Assembly (NCBI GenBank): GCA_949292175.1
Contig: CASEYJ010000004.1
Span: 1 to 64,000, forward strand
Direction of reading: 5' to 3'
Origin: an uncultured bacterium
Lineage (GTDB): Bacteria > Cyanobacteriota > Vampirovibrionia > Gastranaerophilales > Gastranaerophilaceae
DNA: 64,000 nt
Of this stretch, positions 43,904 through 52,121 are shown one piece after another; within the stretch, counting starts at the first letter, position 1, and each line of letters starts with the position of its first letter. The notes under the pieces were generated by a model that saw nothing but the letters and a program-made list of their open reading frames with translations, ran no database searches and was not told where the DNA came from. The translations under genes and the position numbers were made by a program.

Positions 43904-44429
43904 ATGATATGTAGCTTTCACTTTTCCTTGTAACAAAAAGGGGAAGTAGTAACATGAATAACTTTCAAAATTCAAAGAAATAACTTATGTTCATTTCTTT
44001 CTCTTTATTTGCGAAGCAAAGAGAAAGAAACGAACCAAAGAAAGAGAAAGCACGCAAACGTTCCCTGCACTTGAACAATAGTTCAAGTGCTTAAATAATA
44101 ATTTGAGCAGTAGCTCAAATTCCTTTCAAAGCCTTGCTATCGTGCTAGCGCACACGCAAGGCAAATTTTTAAAACTAGAAATAGCGCTGCGTTGTCCTTA
44201 GCAGCGCTTGAACCATTTCGTTTGCTTAAGCAAACGGAACGAACATCCATTCGGTCAAATCGGCGCCGTAGGCGACGAAGTCTTATCAGCGTGTTTTTCT
44301 CTTTTGAGGTACTTTTCTCTTTTTTTCTCGCAACAAAAAAGAGAAAAGTAGCAAAAAGAATAACTTTTAAAATTTAAAGATACAACTAGGGTGAAGAGTG
44401 TTGAAGGAACGCAATATTACCGTTTTGCT

Positions 44430-44453
44430 ATTCCGATAACATAGGTTATGTAA
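44430..44453 (-). repeat. right terminal inverted repeat
   Basis: Matches the left repeat at 43880 in inverse orientation at 23 of 24 positions, including the asymmetric CTAT/ATAG loop. Confidence 0.6.
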
Positions 44454-44551
44454 ACACATTTTTATCCCTAAATTAATCACAAGCATTAGACCATTAGAGA
44501 ATAATTTTCCGACAACAAACATATATAATAACCCTTATAGGAGAAAATATC

Positions 44552-45118
44552 ATGAAAACGAACTTTTTTATCTATATCTTACTATTACTGGCATATCTAA
44601 TATTTGTACAAACTGCAAAAGCTGAAAACATACATTTCAATAATGATATCTACAACCTAAAAGTCAGTAACGCACTAGAGTTGGACAAAGGATATGAAAA
44701 TGAATATTTTCCGGCTAATGAAACGAAAAATAATTGGAACAAAATGATTGGGATTTATTATTACCCTGAAATATCTAACCCGCTAAAATTCGCAAGCCAA
44801 AAAGATGAAGAAATTGAGAAAAGAGAAACTGTCGCCCTGCTAAAATATATTGAAAATAAAAAACAAGACAAAGCTCTCTTAAGCTTTTTAGAAAACGGTG
44901 AAGCAAACGGTAAAAAGTACTTTGAATATAACATCTACAAATACGAAAAGCATCCGGATAAAGGTACTATGGTTCTAAGATATGCTAAGAAATACTTCTT
45001 TAAAACAAATGCAGAAATAACTAAAATAGGTCATGAAGTAAAAGGCATAAATGATGACCTGCTTGAACAACTAATAATAACCCCAATACCGCCAATAGTA
45101 GAAAAAATTATGGAATAA
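44552..45118 (+). CDS. secreted protein of unknown function, 188 aa
   Basis: The gene begins after AGGAGAAAA and a signal peptide (MKTNFF, hydrophobic core, AKA-E near residue 25). The mature protein is acidic to neutral, Lys/Glu/Asn-rich with several Tyr, beta strands and helices, no cysteine and no known motif. It is the first gene beyond the hairpin element and stands alone. A strong bidirectional hairpin follows. I do not recognise a family. Confidence 0.75.
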   Translation: MKTNFFIYILLLLAYLIFVQTAKAENIHFNNDIYNLKVSNALELDKGYENEYFPANETKNNWNKMIGIYYYPEISNPLKFASQKDEEIEKRETVALLKYIENKKQDKALLSFLENGEANGKKYFEYNIYKYEKHPDKGTMVLRYAKKYFFKTNAEITKIGHEVKGINDDLLEQLIITPIPPIVEKIME

Positions 45119-45143
45119 ATAGTGATTAAACAAGTTTCGTACT

Positions 45144-45171
45144 AAAAAGGGCTTTTAAAAAAAGCCCTTTT
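45144..45171. terminator. bidirectional terminator
   Basis: AAAAGGGCTTT and AAAGCCCTTTT with a short loop, between convergent genes. Confidence 0.9.
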
Positions 45172-45175
45172 AAAA

Positions 45176-45985
45176 TTATTCCATTTCTGCAACAGGATAA
45201 AGTCTCTTGAAATCCCTTACAATAGACAAATCAACCTCTGCATAGATACCTGATTCATATGTGTCACACCCAGCAACGACAGCACCGACAGGATCACATA
45301 TCATAGAGTTACCGATACTCAAAACATTATTTTCAGCCATACCAACCAAATTTGAGGTCACAAAATATGTTAAAGTTTCAGCTGCACGACACATATTCAT
45401 CCCCTGCCATGTTTTCACAAAATCGTCTTTTGACTTTTCAGAAAAAGCCGATAAAGTTGACCACGCAGAAGGAGAAACTATAATTTCAGCACCTTTTTTA
45501 ATCAAATCTCTATACAGCATAGGGAACTTAATATCGAAACAAATACTTATTCCCACTTTTGCAAAATCTAGATCAACAACAAGAGTTTCATCTCCAGGAG
45601 TCAAATACTTATCTTCATTACCGCCTGCAAAATTATACAAATGTTTTTTGCGATATTTACCAACAACTTCGCCCTGACGATTGATTACAAAGCAAGTATT
45701 GTAACGTTTTCCATCCACACGCTCTATAACAGTTCCGGCAGCAATATTTGTATTATATCTTTTTGCAGTTTCCTTGAGAGTTGCAATAATCTCGCCCCCA
45801 GTCTCATCTTCAGGGGAGTTTATAAACTCTTTGTCGCAAATTCCTGTTGAAAAAAACTCAGGTAACACAATCAAATCAAGATTATTATCGCTATATTGGT
45901 GAATAATTTCCTCTACCTTTTCCAGATTAGCTTGTTTATCTCCCAATATAGGATTAAATTGAACACTTAAAATTCCTGCTTTCAT
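45176..45985 (-). CDS. carbon-nitrogen hydrolase (nitrilase superfamily), 269 aa
   Basis: The catalytic Glu-Lys-Cys triad is seen in VLPEFF (about residue 43), KYRKKHL (about 113) and SICFDIKFP (about 148). These enzymes hydrolyse amides, carbamoyl compounds or nitriles; the substrate cannot be told. Length is normal for omega-amidase or N-carbamoyl amidohydrolase types. GAAAGAG precedes the ATG. It sits alone between two secreted-protein genes. Confidence 0.9.
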   Translation of the reverse strand: MKAGILSVQFNPILGDKQANLEKVEEIIHQYSDNNLDLIVLPEFFSTGICDKEFINSPEDETGGEIIATLKETAKRYNTNIAAGTVIERVDGKRYNTCFVINRQGEVVGKYRKKHLYNFAGGNEDKYLTPGDETLVVDLDFAKVGISICFDIKFPMLYRDLIKKGAEIIVSPSAWSTLSAFSEKSKDDFVKTWQGMNMCRAAETLTYFVTSNLVGMAENNVLSIGNSMICDPVGAVVAGCDTYESGIYAEVDLSIVRDFKRLYPVAEME

Positions 45986-46060
45986 TAACTCTTTCTCCTT
46001 TTTGAATGATTATATCATAAATTCTTGTAGTACAATATCAGTTAATAGAAGGAGTGGATC

Positions 46061-46678
46061 ATGAAAAATTTATTCATCATTACATTAGTTGCATTACTTA
46101 CAACACTATTACCTGCATCAGCAATAGTAGAAGAAATAACTGACGGGCGTAACGTATATTATTCCCCATCTGAAAAATTGTGGTCTCCTGCAAGAGGCGC
46201 ATTCCAAGACAAAGTGACCTACACAAAGAAAACTTCCCCAGGAACAGGTTCGTATTCTGAATATTATATCGACAATAACGAGACTCCATCATTTGTATTG
46301 AGTTCAAATTACGAGTTTGTAAGAGGCGGAAAATTAATTGCAGTAATTAACCAGAATTTAAAATTTGCAGAAGTTATAAACAATAACGGCAAAATTCAAG
46401 AAAAGGAATTAAATAAAAGAAAAGTTCAAAAACTTTTCCCGAATACAACCATCATAAAGGTTTCTTCATTTAAAAACCACAAACTTACAATTAAACCTAA
46501 AAAATTTCCAACACAATATCTTCTGTGGAATGATACGGACAAAAACTTCCACAAATACTTTTTTGAGCCAAACAACACCGACAGGCCTTACATAAAAGGA
46601 GCCTTCAGGGTAGACAACAAAGGCGAAATCAAATTCTCACACTTTGGAGAAGATATTTACACAATAATTGTAAAATAG
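46061..46678 (+). CDS. secreted protein of unknown function, 205 aa
   Basis: AGAAGGAG precedes the ATG and a signal peptide of about 22 residues ends at ASA. The mature protein is Lys/Asn/Tyr-rich with beta-strand patterns and no cysteine. No known motif. The stop codon abuts the convergent HTH gene with no gap and no terminator. Probably periplasmic or surface-exposed. Confidence 0.75.
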   Translation: MKNLFIITLVALLTTLLPASAIVEEITDGRNVYYSPSEKLWSPARGAFQDKVTYTKKTSPGTGSYSEYYIDNNETPSFVLSSNYEFVRGGKLIAVINQNLKFAEVINNNGKIQEKELNKRKVQKLFPNTTIIKVSSFKNHKLTIKPKKFPTQYLLWNDTDKNFHKYFFEPNNTDRPYIKGAFRVDNKGEIKFSHFGEDIYTIIVK

Positions 46679-46888
46679 CTATTTCTTTTTGATTTCGAGC
46701 TTATAACCGAGATAGTCCAAAATTTCTTGGACAGTCTGAAATCTTATGCGTTTTTGATTAAACGCATAAGAAAGTCCGCTTTCAGCCGGAACATCTATAC
46801 CCTCTTCACGCATTTTCCTAGCCAATTTGCGCATAGAGAGACCTTTTCTTAAAAGTATAATCTGTATTTCTTCTTTAATATCCAACAT
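46679..46888 (-). CDS. small HTH-like regulator, 69 aa
   Basis: The helical protein has RKGLSMRKLARKMREEGIDV followed by SGLSYAFNQKRIRFQTVQEILDYLGYKLEIKKK, an order like the Cro/CI helix-turn-helix with a small insertion after the first helix. A DNA-binding role is likely but the family is not named. TTGTCT, 17 bp and TACACT precede it, with the ATG 6 bases after the -10, a leaderless layout. Confidence 0.65.
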   Translation of the reverse strand: MLDIKEEIQIILLRKGLSMRKLARKMREEGIDVPAESGLSYAFNQKRIRFQTVQEILDYLGYKLEIKKK

Positions 46889-46894
46889 ACTAAA

Positions 46895-46923
46895 AGTGTA
46901 ACTTTATTTTTTCAAGAAGACAA
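46895..46923 (-). promoter_or_regulatory. promoter, leaderless arrangement
   Basis: TTGTCT, a 17-bp spacer and TACACT on the minus strand; the ATG lies 6 bases downstream. Confidence 0.55.
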
Positions 46924-46972
46924 ATAAATTTATTAATGACGCATATTAAATCATATTCTACGAAAATATATT

Positions 46973-48934
46973 TCAAATATTAAGTAGACTGCAATATTTA
47001 TCATCCTCAGAAGTCTTATTGAAATTAACTTTTGACGCAATAATCGGATAACGAAATTCCGCCTTATTTATAGATCTGGCATCAACAATAGGAGCCGGAG
47101 GAAGAATAGACCATTTGTAAGCAGCATAAGCCATTCTTCTAAAGAATTTTTTAAGCCATTCTTGCTTTTGCGACTTAGAAACAGATTCCTTCTTCTCGTA
47201 CAAAAACTCTACATCAACCATATCACCAATAGATTGATGAAGATTTTCTACTCTCCAAATAACTTCATCTAAAAATTCATAAGGCATCAAAGCTTCTTCA
47301 GCCAATAAAGGCTTACCTGTTTTTGGGTTAATCGCAAGTTCTGCCCCCGGACGTTTTTCAATAACAGACTGAGGTATTGTATTTTTCTGAATTCTATTTT
47401 CGTTCATCCAAGCAGCCAAAGCAAACAATTTTGTCTTAGTAACGTCAGCAATTGGAGCGAAACCGCCTGACATATCACCATTAATCGTTGCATAGCCCAT
47501 ATAAGCCTCAGACTTGTCAGATGTAGCTATTGAAAGACATTTTTCAAACTCATTTGCAACACCCCACAAAATAGTTGCTCTTGCACGAGCTTGAATATTG
47601 TCATTAGTGTAGGATTTTTCATACCTGCAATTCCAACCTTTTTCTACGCCTGCAAACAACTCATCAAATTTACCTCGCGTTACGTCAAAAATATCCTTTA
47701 TCGGGATTTCCAAGAAATTTATTCCAAGATTTTCAGCCAACTGTCTTGCATCATTTTTACTTTCGCTGCTTGTAATTCTTGAAGGCATACTAATACCACA
47801 AACATTTTCTGCACCCAACGCATCAGCCAAAAGCACCGCACACACAGTCGAATCCAATCCGCCGGACAGACCTAAAACAGCCCTCTCAAAGCCAGTTTTC
47901 TTGAAATAATCTCTAATAGACTGAATTATTGTCAAATAAGTTCTCTCTAAATCCGGCTCATAATCTAAACTAAAAGCTTTTTGAGAATCAAGAGTTTTTT
48001 CTAATCCTGAAGGAAGAGGATTTATAACACCATCCTTATCTTCAGCATCTACAATAAAGAACTGTTCTTCATAAGATTTTGCTCTTGCTGTAAGCACACC
48101 ATTTTCATCATAAACTCTGCTTGCACCTTCAAAAGACAAGCATTCACCAGACCCAACCTGATTTACATAAACGATTGGAGTCTTATGCTTTTTCGCAACA
48201 AAAGAAAGCATATTGTGTTTTAACTGTTCTTTTTTCGCTCTTGTAATTGAAGCCGAGCAATTAATTATAAAATCAGGATGTTGCTCATTCACAACAACTT
48301 CAACAGGATCTACCGAATAAAGATTTTTTTCAAAGAAATCAAAATCATTCCACCCATCTTCACAAACAATTATGCCGGCTTTCTTTCCTCCGATATAAAC
48401 GACTCTGGAAGCACTATCAACATCTGCACTTTCAAAATGTCTTACATCATTAAATTCGGCATAATTCGGCAGCAACGTTTTGTTTATAATCCTCTCAACC
48501 TTACCGTTTGATAGCACAGCTACTGAATTATAATAACGTTTTCCAATTTTACCATTATTAAAATTTACAAACCCGATGATAACCTTAGTGTCGGTAGTGA
48601 ATTTTGCAAGTGCATTAAGCCACTCAATATTTTCTTCTACTACGATAGGAAATCTATCAACTATATCACCTAAAGGATAGCCCAGCAAAAACAATTCCGG
48701 AAAGACTATTGCATTAACCTTAAGTCTATTTGCCCACTTAATCCATTTCAAAGCCTTTTGAGCATTATATTTTATATCACCTGACAAAGGATTTGCCTGA
48801 GCAAGAACAATAGCTCCTGAAGGTAAATATTGTTTCATATTATCCGCAATTTGTTCTCTTTCAACTTCTGTCAAATTTTCGTTTATCAAGTCATTATCAA
48901 TAATTTCAGCCAGTTCGTAAATCTTTTTATTCAT
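46973..48934 (-). CDS. nadE: glutamine-dependent NAD+ synthetase
   Basis: The 653-aa product fuses an N-terminal nitrilase-type glutaminase (PELFLLGYPLGD, ECGSxx-type catalytic VCEDGW, NCSAS) to a C-terminal NAD synthetase with the PP-loop GLSGGLDST near residue 356 and TSDKSEAYMGYATINGDMSGG. It makes NAD from nicotinate adenine dinucleotide with glutamine as nitrogen donor. Size is typical of the long form. GAAGGGA precedes the ATG. No other NAD gene is in the window. Confidence 0.95.
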   Translation of the reverse strand: MNKKIYELAEIIDNDLINENLTEVEREQIADNMKQYLPSGAIVLAQANPLSGDIKYNAQKALKWIKWANRLKVNAIVFPELFLLGYPLGDIVDRFPIVVEENIEWLNALAKFTTDTKVIIGFVNFNNGKIGKRYYNSVAVLSNGKVERIINKTLLPNYAEFNDVRHFESADVDSASRVVYIGGKKAGIIVCEDGWNDFDFFEKNLYSVDPVEVVVNEQHPDFIINCSASITRAKKEQLKHNMLSFVAKKHKTPIVYVNQVGSGECLSFEGASRVYDENGVLTARAKSYEEQFFIVDAEDKDGVINPLPSGLEKTLDSQKAFSLDYEPDLERTYLTIIQSIRDYFKKTGFERAVLGLSGGLDSTVCAVLLADALGAENVCGISMPSRITSSESKNDARQLAENLGINFLEIPIKDIFDVTRGKFDELFAGVEKGWNCRYEKSYTNDNIQARARATILWGVANEFEKCLSIATSDKSEAYMGYATINGDMSGGFAPIADVTKTKLFALAAWMNENRIQKNTIPQSVIEKRPGAELAINPKTGKPLLAEEALMPYEFLDEVIWRVENLHQSIGDMVDVEFLYEKKESVSKSQKQEWLKKFFRRMAYAAYKWSILPPAPIVDARSINKAEFRYPIIASKVNFNKTSEDDKYCSLLNI

Positions 48935-49008
48935 AAAATCCCTTCTCTTTCAAACTAATTTTACCAAAAACACAAAAAAAAATACTTTTATTTCTCAGAA
49001 ACTTGCAC

Positions 49009-49014
49009 TATGAT
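49009..49014 (+). promoter_or_regulatory. -10 hexamer, leaderless arrangement
   Basis: TATGAT-ATACGT-ATG: the hexamer ends 6 bases before the ATG at 49021; TTTATT lies 16 bp upstream. Confidence 0.5.
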
Positions 49015-49020
49015 ATACGT

Positions 49021-49515
49021 ATGGATAAATTTATAAAGGTTGAACAACAAGATATTAAAACATTGGCAAAAATTGCCTCTGAAATTTGGCATGAATACTG
49101 GGGATTTATTCTGTCACCTGAGCAGATTGACTATATGGTTGAAAAGTTCCAATCTGAAAATGCAATAAACAATCAATACAAAAATGAGAAATATACTTAT
49201 TACTTTATTACTCATGACAATAAAAATATAGGCTACTTTGGAATCTCTGAAAAAGATAATTATCTATTTTTATCCAAACTCTACATCCAAAAAAATTACC
49301 GTTCACAAGGATACGGCAGAAGAGCTTTTGAAAAAATAAAAAAACTTGCAGCCAAAATGAATTACAAAGAAATTCAATTAACTGTCAATAAACATAACGA
49401 AAACACCATCCAAGCTTACAAAAAATGGGGACTAACGACAATCGATGCCGTTGTAACAGATATCGGATCAGGATTTGTAATGGATGATTACATTATGAGC
49501 TATAAAATTTCATAA
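49021..49515 (+). CDS. GNAT-family N-acetyltransferase, 164 aa
   Basis: The acetyl-CoA-binding motif RSQGYGRRAFEKI near residue 103 (Q/RxxGxG/A) is clear, preceded by LSKLYIQKNY and followed by KEIQLTVNKHNENTIQAYKKWGL, the standard strand-helix ending of the GNAT fold. The substrate is unknown; YFGISEKDN and the trailing DYIMSYKI resemble small-molecule or protein N-acetyltransferases. The ATG at 49021 is preferred over an upstream TTG at 49003. Confidence 0.88.
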   Translation: MDKFIKVEQQDIKTLAKIASEIWHEYWGFILSPEQIDYMVEKFQSENAINNQYKNEKYTYYFITHDNKNIGYFGISEKDNYLFLSKLYIQKNYRSQGYGRRAFEKIKKLAAKMNYKEIQLTVNKHNENTIQAYKKWGLTTIDAVVTDIGSGFVMDDYIMSYKIS

Positions 49516-49555
49516 CCCACATTAAGTTACAACTATAATACAGATTCAAAAAGGG

Positions 49556-50206
49556 TTAAGTATTAAAAATTCTATCTCCGGCATCACCCATGCCCGGCAC
49601 AATATAACCTTTTTCATTTAACTTTTCGTCAACTGCAGCTGTAATAATTTCTATTCCAGGGAAATTTTTCTGGATATTTTCAATACCCTCAGGAGCTGCA
49701 ATTATACAAATACACTTGATGTTGCTAAGCGGAATACCTTTATCCGCATAAAGTTTTATAGCTTCGAGCAAAGAATTTCCTGTCGCAAGCATAGGGTCAG
49801 TGATGAAAACATGAAACTTTTCAGGATTAGGCGCTTCCATAGGAACCTTGTTATAATACCAAATAGGTTTTAAAGTTTTTTCATCTCTATACATACCTAT
49901 GTGTCTTATACAAGCCTGCGGCAAAATATCAATCGCCTCATCAGTAAAAATCAAACCAGCTCTAAGAATTGGAGAAATAATCAGATTAATATTCGGATCA
50001 ATAGTTTTAGCTCTAAAAGTTGTAAGAGGAGTTTCGACTTCTTTTTCTACTAATGGTAACGATTTAGCGGCCTCATACAAAAGACATCTTGTAATCTTTC
50101 TTGTTGCAATTCTCACACCTTGACTATCAGTATTCTTATTTCTCATTGTACAGAGATTTTGGAGTACCACAGGATTTTCAATTACTCTTAGCATTTGTCT
50201 GTTCAT
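49556..50206 (-). CDS. upp: uracil phosphoribosyltransferase
   Basis: Upp salvages uracil to UMP with PRPP. The 216-aa product has the PRPP loop FITDPMLATGNS near residue 138 (DPMLATGGS in others) and the C-terminal GDAGDRIFNT, the uracil-binding segment. The start at 50206 overlaps the MCE gene by 29 bp; a methionine four codons in (50194) is an alternative. GGG lies before the first ATG. Confidence 0.93.
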   Translation of the reverse strand: MNRQMLRVIENPVVLQNLCTMRNKNTDSQGVRIATRKITRCLLYEAAKSLPLVEKEVETPLTTFRAKTIDPNINLIISPILRAGLIFTDEAIDILPQACIRHIGMYRDEKTLKPIWYYNKVPMEAPNPEKFHVFITDPMLATGNSLLEAIKLYADKGIPLSNIKCICIIAAPEGIENIQKNFPGIEIITAAVDEKLNEKGYIVPGMGDAGDRIFNT

Positions 50207-50858
50207 TATACAACCCTTTCACTTTACCCTTGAGATTTATCCTTTTCTTATTAAGCAAATCAATAAGATTAGCCGCTTGATTTACTGAATTTGAAGCCTC
50301 ATCAACAGTTTCCACGGCATCCGCAATTGGAGTATTGGAATGAGAATCACTTTTAGGATACATTTTTGCAATACCATCATTAAAAATCTCACAACGAACC
50401 ATAATGGAACCGATTTTATCAAACATATCGTTCAACAAACCTAATGCAGCACCTAGTCTATTTGTCGGTTTTATCGCAATCAAATTACCGGAAGCCTTAG
50501 AATATTCATCAGGAGTATAGAGTTCAAGTGATTTTGACCCACCCATTCCGTTGAATTCAACAGTCGCAATAACCCCTTTTGGCAATGTAAAATCTTGCTG
50601 AGTTATCACAAATTTTACATATACATGATCTTGTATAATCTTAATATTACTGATATACCCGACAGGCACACCCATAATCCTAACAGGAGACCCGACAATC
50701 AACCCATCAATATCTTGCATAAAAATCTGGTAAGACTTAAGCGCACGTTGTTTTTTAATACTGTGATATCTAAATGCGCTAACACCAATGATTATCACAA
50801 ATAACCAAACCAATAATTCAAGTAAAAAATATAAACGAATTTTTCCTTTTGAATCCAT
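50178..50858 (-). CDS. MCE-domain (MlaD-like) membrane-anchored lipid-transport protein, 226 aa
   Basis: One N-terminal membrane anchor (about residues 9-29) is followed by an MCE domain (FMQDIDGLIVGSPVRIMGVPVGYI, ATVEFNGMGGSKSLEL). Such proteins are the substrate-binding parts of ABC lipid transporters. No MlaE or MlaF gene is nearby, so the ABC partners must be elsewhere. The C-terminal helix is amphipathic. AATAAT lies 6 bases before the ATG with no Shine-Dalgarno, which fits the leaderless group less cleanly than others. Confidence 0.88.
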   Translation of the reverse strand: MDSKGKIRLYFLLELLVWLFVIIIGVSAFRYHSIKKQRALKSYQIFMQDIDGLIVGSPVRIMGVPVGYISNIKIIQDHVYVKFVITQQDFTLPKGVIATVEFNGMGGSKSLELYTPDEYSKASGNLIAIKPTNRLGAALGLLNDMFDKIGSIMVRCEIFNDGIAKMYPKSDSHSNTPIADAVETVDEASNSVNQAANLIDLLNKKRINLKGKVKGLYNEQTNAKSN

Positions 50859-50896
50859 ACAAACATTATTACATAAACACGTAATTATTTTACTAC

Positions 50897-50925
50897 TTGC
50901 GAAAAAAAATTTTATATTATATTAT
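50897..50925 (+). promoter_or_regulatory. promoter of the omega-like gene
   Basis: TTGCGA, 17 bp, TATTAT; preceded by CTAC as in the atpD promoter, with the 18-nt CTACTTGCGAAAAAAAAT block identical to it. Confidence 0.6.
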
Positions 50926-50961
50926 TAATATATCTAAAGAAATAGAAATGTGAGGTTTACA

Positions 50962-51201
50962 ATGGAGCAAATTATAAAAGTAGCATGGGAATTGAATGAA
51001 AACACTGATAATAGATATCAATTAGTATATGAAATTGCAGAACTTGCAAAGAAACTTGTTGATGAAAATCAGGCAAAAAAAGCTCATGATGAATTTGCGT
51101 TCGAAGAAAACTTTGAAACAGGATACACTAGAGAAAATCCTGTTGAACACGCTATTATGGTTAAGGCTTCAGAAGCTGACGATAATAGATTAGTTGGTTA
51201 A
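50962..51201 (+). CDS. rpoZ: probable RNA polymerase omega subunit, 79 aa
   Basis: The 79-aa product has the omega pattern DNRYQLVYEIAELAKKL (which equals the conserved NRY..-VA-RAK helix of cyanobacterial omega) followed, after a 30-residue acidic insertion, by NPVEHAIMVKASEADD, comparable to the KPAIRAI-EMSDE tail. Omega helps assemble RNA polymerase and binds ppGpp in some bacteria. GTGAGG lies before the ATG at 50962; an upstream in-frame extension to 50950 lacks support. A stand-alone gene with its own terminator. Identity is likely but not certain. Confidence 0.6.
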   Translation: MEQIIKVAWELNENTDNRYQLVYEIAELAKKLVDENQAKKAHDEFAFEENFETGYTRENPVEHAIMVKASEADDNRLVG

Positions 51202-51209
51202 TTATAATA

Positions 51210-51266
51210 AAAACACAAGGTCTTTGAAAATTTCTAAAAATTTCATTTTGTACCTTGTGTTTTTTT
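51210..51266 (+). terminator. intrinsic terminator
   Basis: AAAACACAAGGT pairs with ACCTTGTGTTTT across a long AT-rich loop, followed by a T-run; strong stem, 8 bases after the omega-like gene. Confidence 0.8.
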
Positions 51267-51288
51267 GTGTATTTAGGGGGTTAATAAG

Positions 51289-52086
51289 ATGGAAAGTGCA
51301 AAATTTATAGAAGAAAGAATAAAAGACTTCAAACCTGAGCTCGCAATTATTCTGGGGTCAGGTCTTGGTGAGTTGGCAGATGAATATTGTGATATCGCCG
51401 TACCATACTCAGAAATTCCAGGTTTTCTTTCTTCAACAGTAAAAGGTCATAAAGGTCGCCTCGTATTTGCAGAAATAGAAGGCAAAAAAGTAGTAATGAT
51501 GCAAGGGCGAAACCATTTTTATGAAGGTCATAGTTTAAAAGAAATTACATACCCGATAAAAGTTTTGAAACAATTAGGAGTTAAAAACATCATTTTGACA
51601 AATGCAGCAGGCGGAGTTAACGAAAATTTTAAACCTGGCGATTTGATGATAATTACAGACCATATTAACTTTATGGGTCAAAATCCGCTCACGGGAGCAA
51701 ATGATGAAACAATGGGAGAACGTTTCCCAGATATGACAGAAGTTTATAAAACAAAACTGGTAGAACTTGCAAAAAGCTGTGCAAAGGGTCTTGGAATAGA
51801 AATTCAACAAGGCGTTTATCTTGCAAACTCAGGACCAAGCTATGAAACACCTGCCGAAATAAGAATGGCAAGAATGTTCGGAGCTGACGCTGTCGGGATG
51901 TCTACCGTTCCGGAAGCAATAGTTGCAAATTATTGCGGAATGAATGTTATGGGAATCAGCTGCATATCTAACGCAGCAAGCACGGCTGGAGGAGAAAAAC
52001 TTTCACACGAGGAAGTTATAGAAACCACAAATAAAGCTAAGGTTAAATTTAAAAAATTAATACTTGAAATAATAAAGAACATATAA
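51289..52086 (+). CDS. punA: purine nucleoside phosphorylase
   Basis: Splits purine nucleosides to base and ribose-1-phosphate. The 265-aa trimeric-type product has ILGSGLGELAD near the N-terminus (phosphate loop), GRNHFYEGHS, NAAGGVNENFKPGDLMIITDHIN and GPSYETPAEIRM, all characteristic of PNP-I. AGGGGGT precedes the ATG. Its position beside upp suggests general nucleoside salvage. Confidence 0.95.
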   Translation: MESAKFIEERIKDFKPELAIILGSGLGELADEYCDIAVPYSEIPGFLSSTVKGHKGRLVFAEIEGKKVVMMQGRNHFYEGHSLKEITYPIKVLKQLGVKNIILTNAAGGVNENFKPGDLMIITDHINFMGQNPLTGANDETMGERFPDMTEVYKTKLVELAKSCAKGLGIEIQQGVYLANSGPSYETPAEIRMARMFGADAVGMSTVPEAIVANYCGMNVMGISCISNAASTAGGEKLSHEEVIETTNKAKVKFKKLILEIIKNI

Positions 52087-52120
52087 AAAAAGAACCGCTT
52101 TTAATAAGCGGTTCTTTTTT
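52086..52120. terminator. bidirectional terminator
   Basis: AAAAAAGAACCGCTT and AAGCGGTTCTTTTTT form a strong stem between convergent punA and rseP. Confidence 0.9.
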
Positions 52121-52121
52121 A

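Larger units (their letters stand above)
43880..44453. mobile_element. hairpin-rich MITE-like element, 574 bp
   Basis: Bounded by 24-bp inverted repeats with one mismatch (43880-43903 and 44430-44453). The interior holds about eight hairpins: 43994-44030 (13-bp arms), 44067-44090 (10 bp perfect), 44100-44121 (9 bp), 44131-44162 (7 bp, nested), 44183-44208 (8 bp), 44219-44236 (7 bp), 44264-44274 (4 bp) and 44310-44350 (16 bp perfect). A 65-bp segment recurs as a diverged direct repeat at 43919-43985 and 44311-44386. No credible coding region is present. A TA next to each repeat end would fit an IS630/mariner-type TA target duplication. Also explains the large gap between atpD and the gene at 44552. 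Confidence 0.6.

Noticed and set aside
44192-44377. 61-codon frame inside the hairpin element, Arg- and Phe-rich
   Set aside because: It is read from repeat sequence (runs of Arg from inverted repeat arms), has no ribosome site and mirrors hairpins; not a gene.
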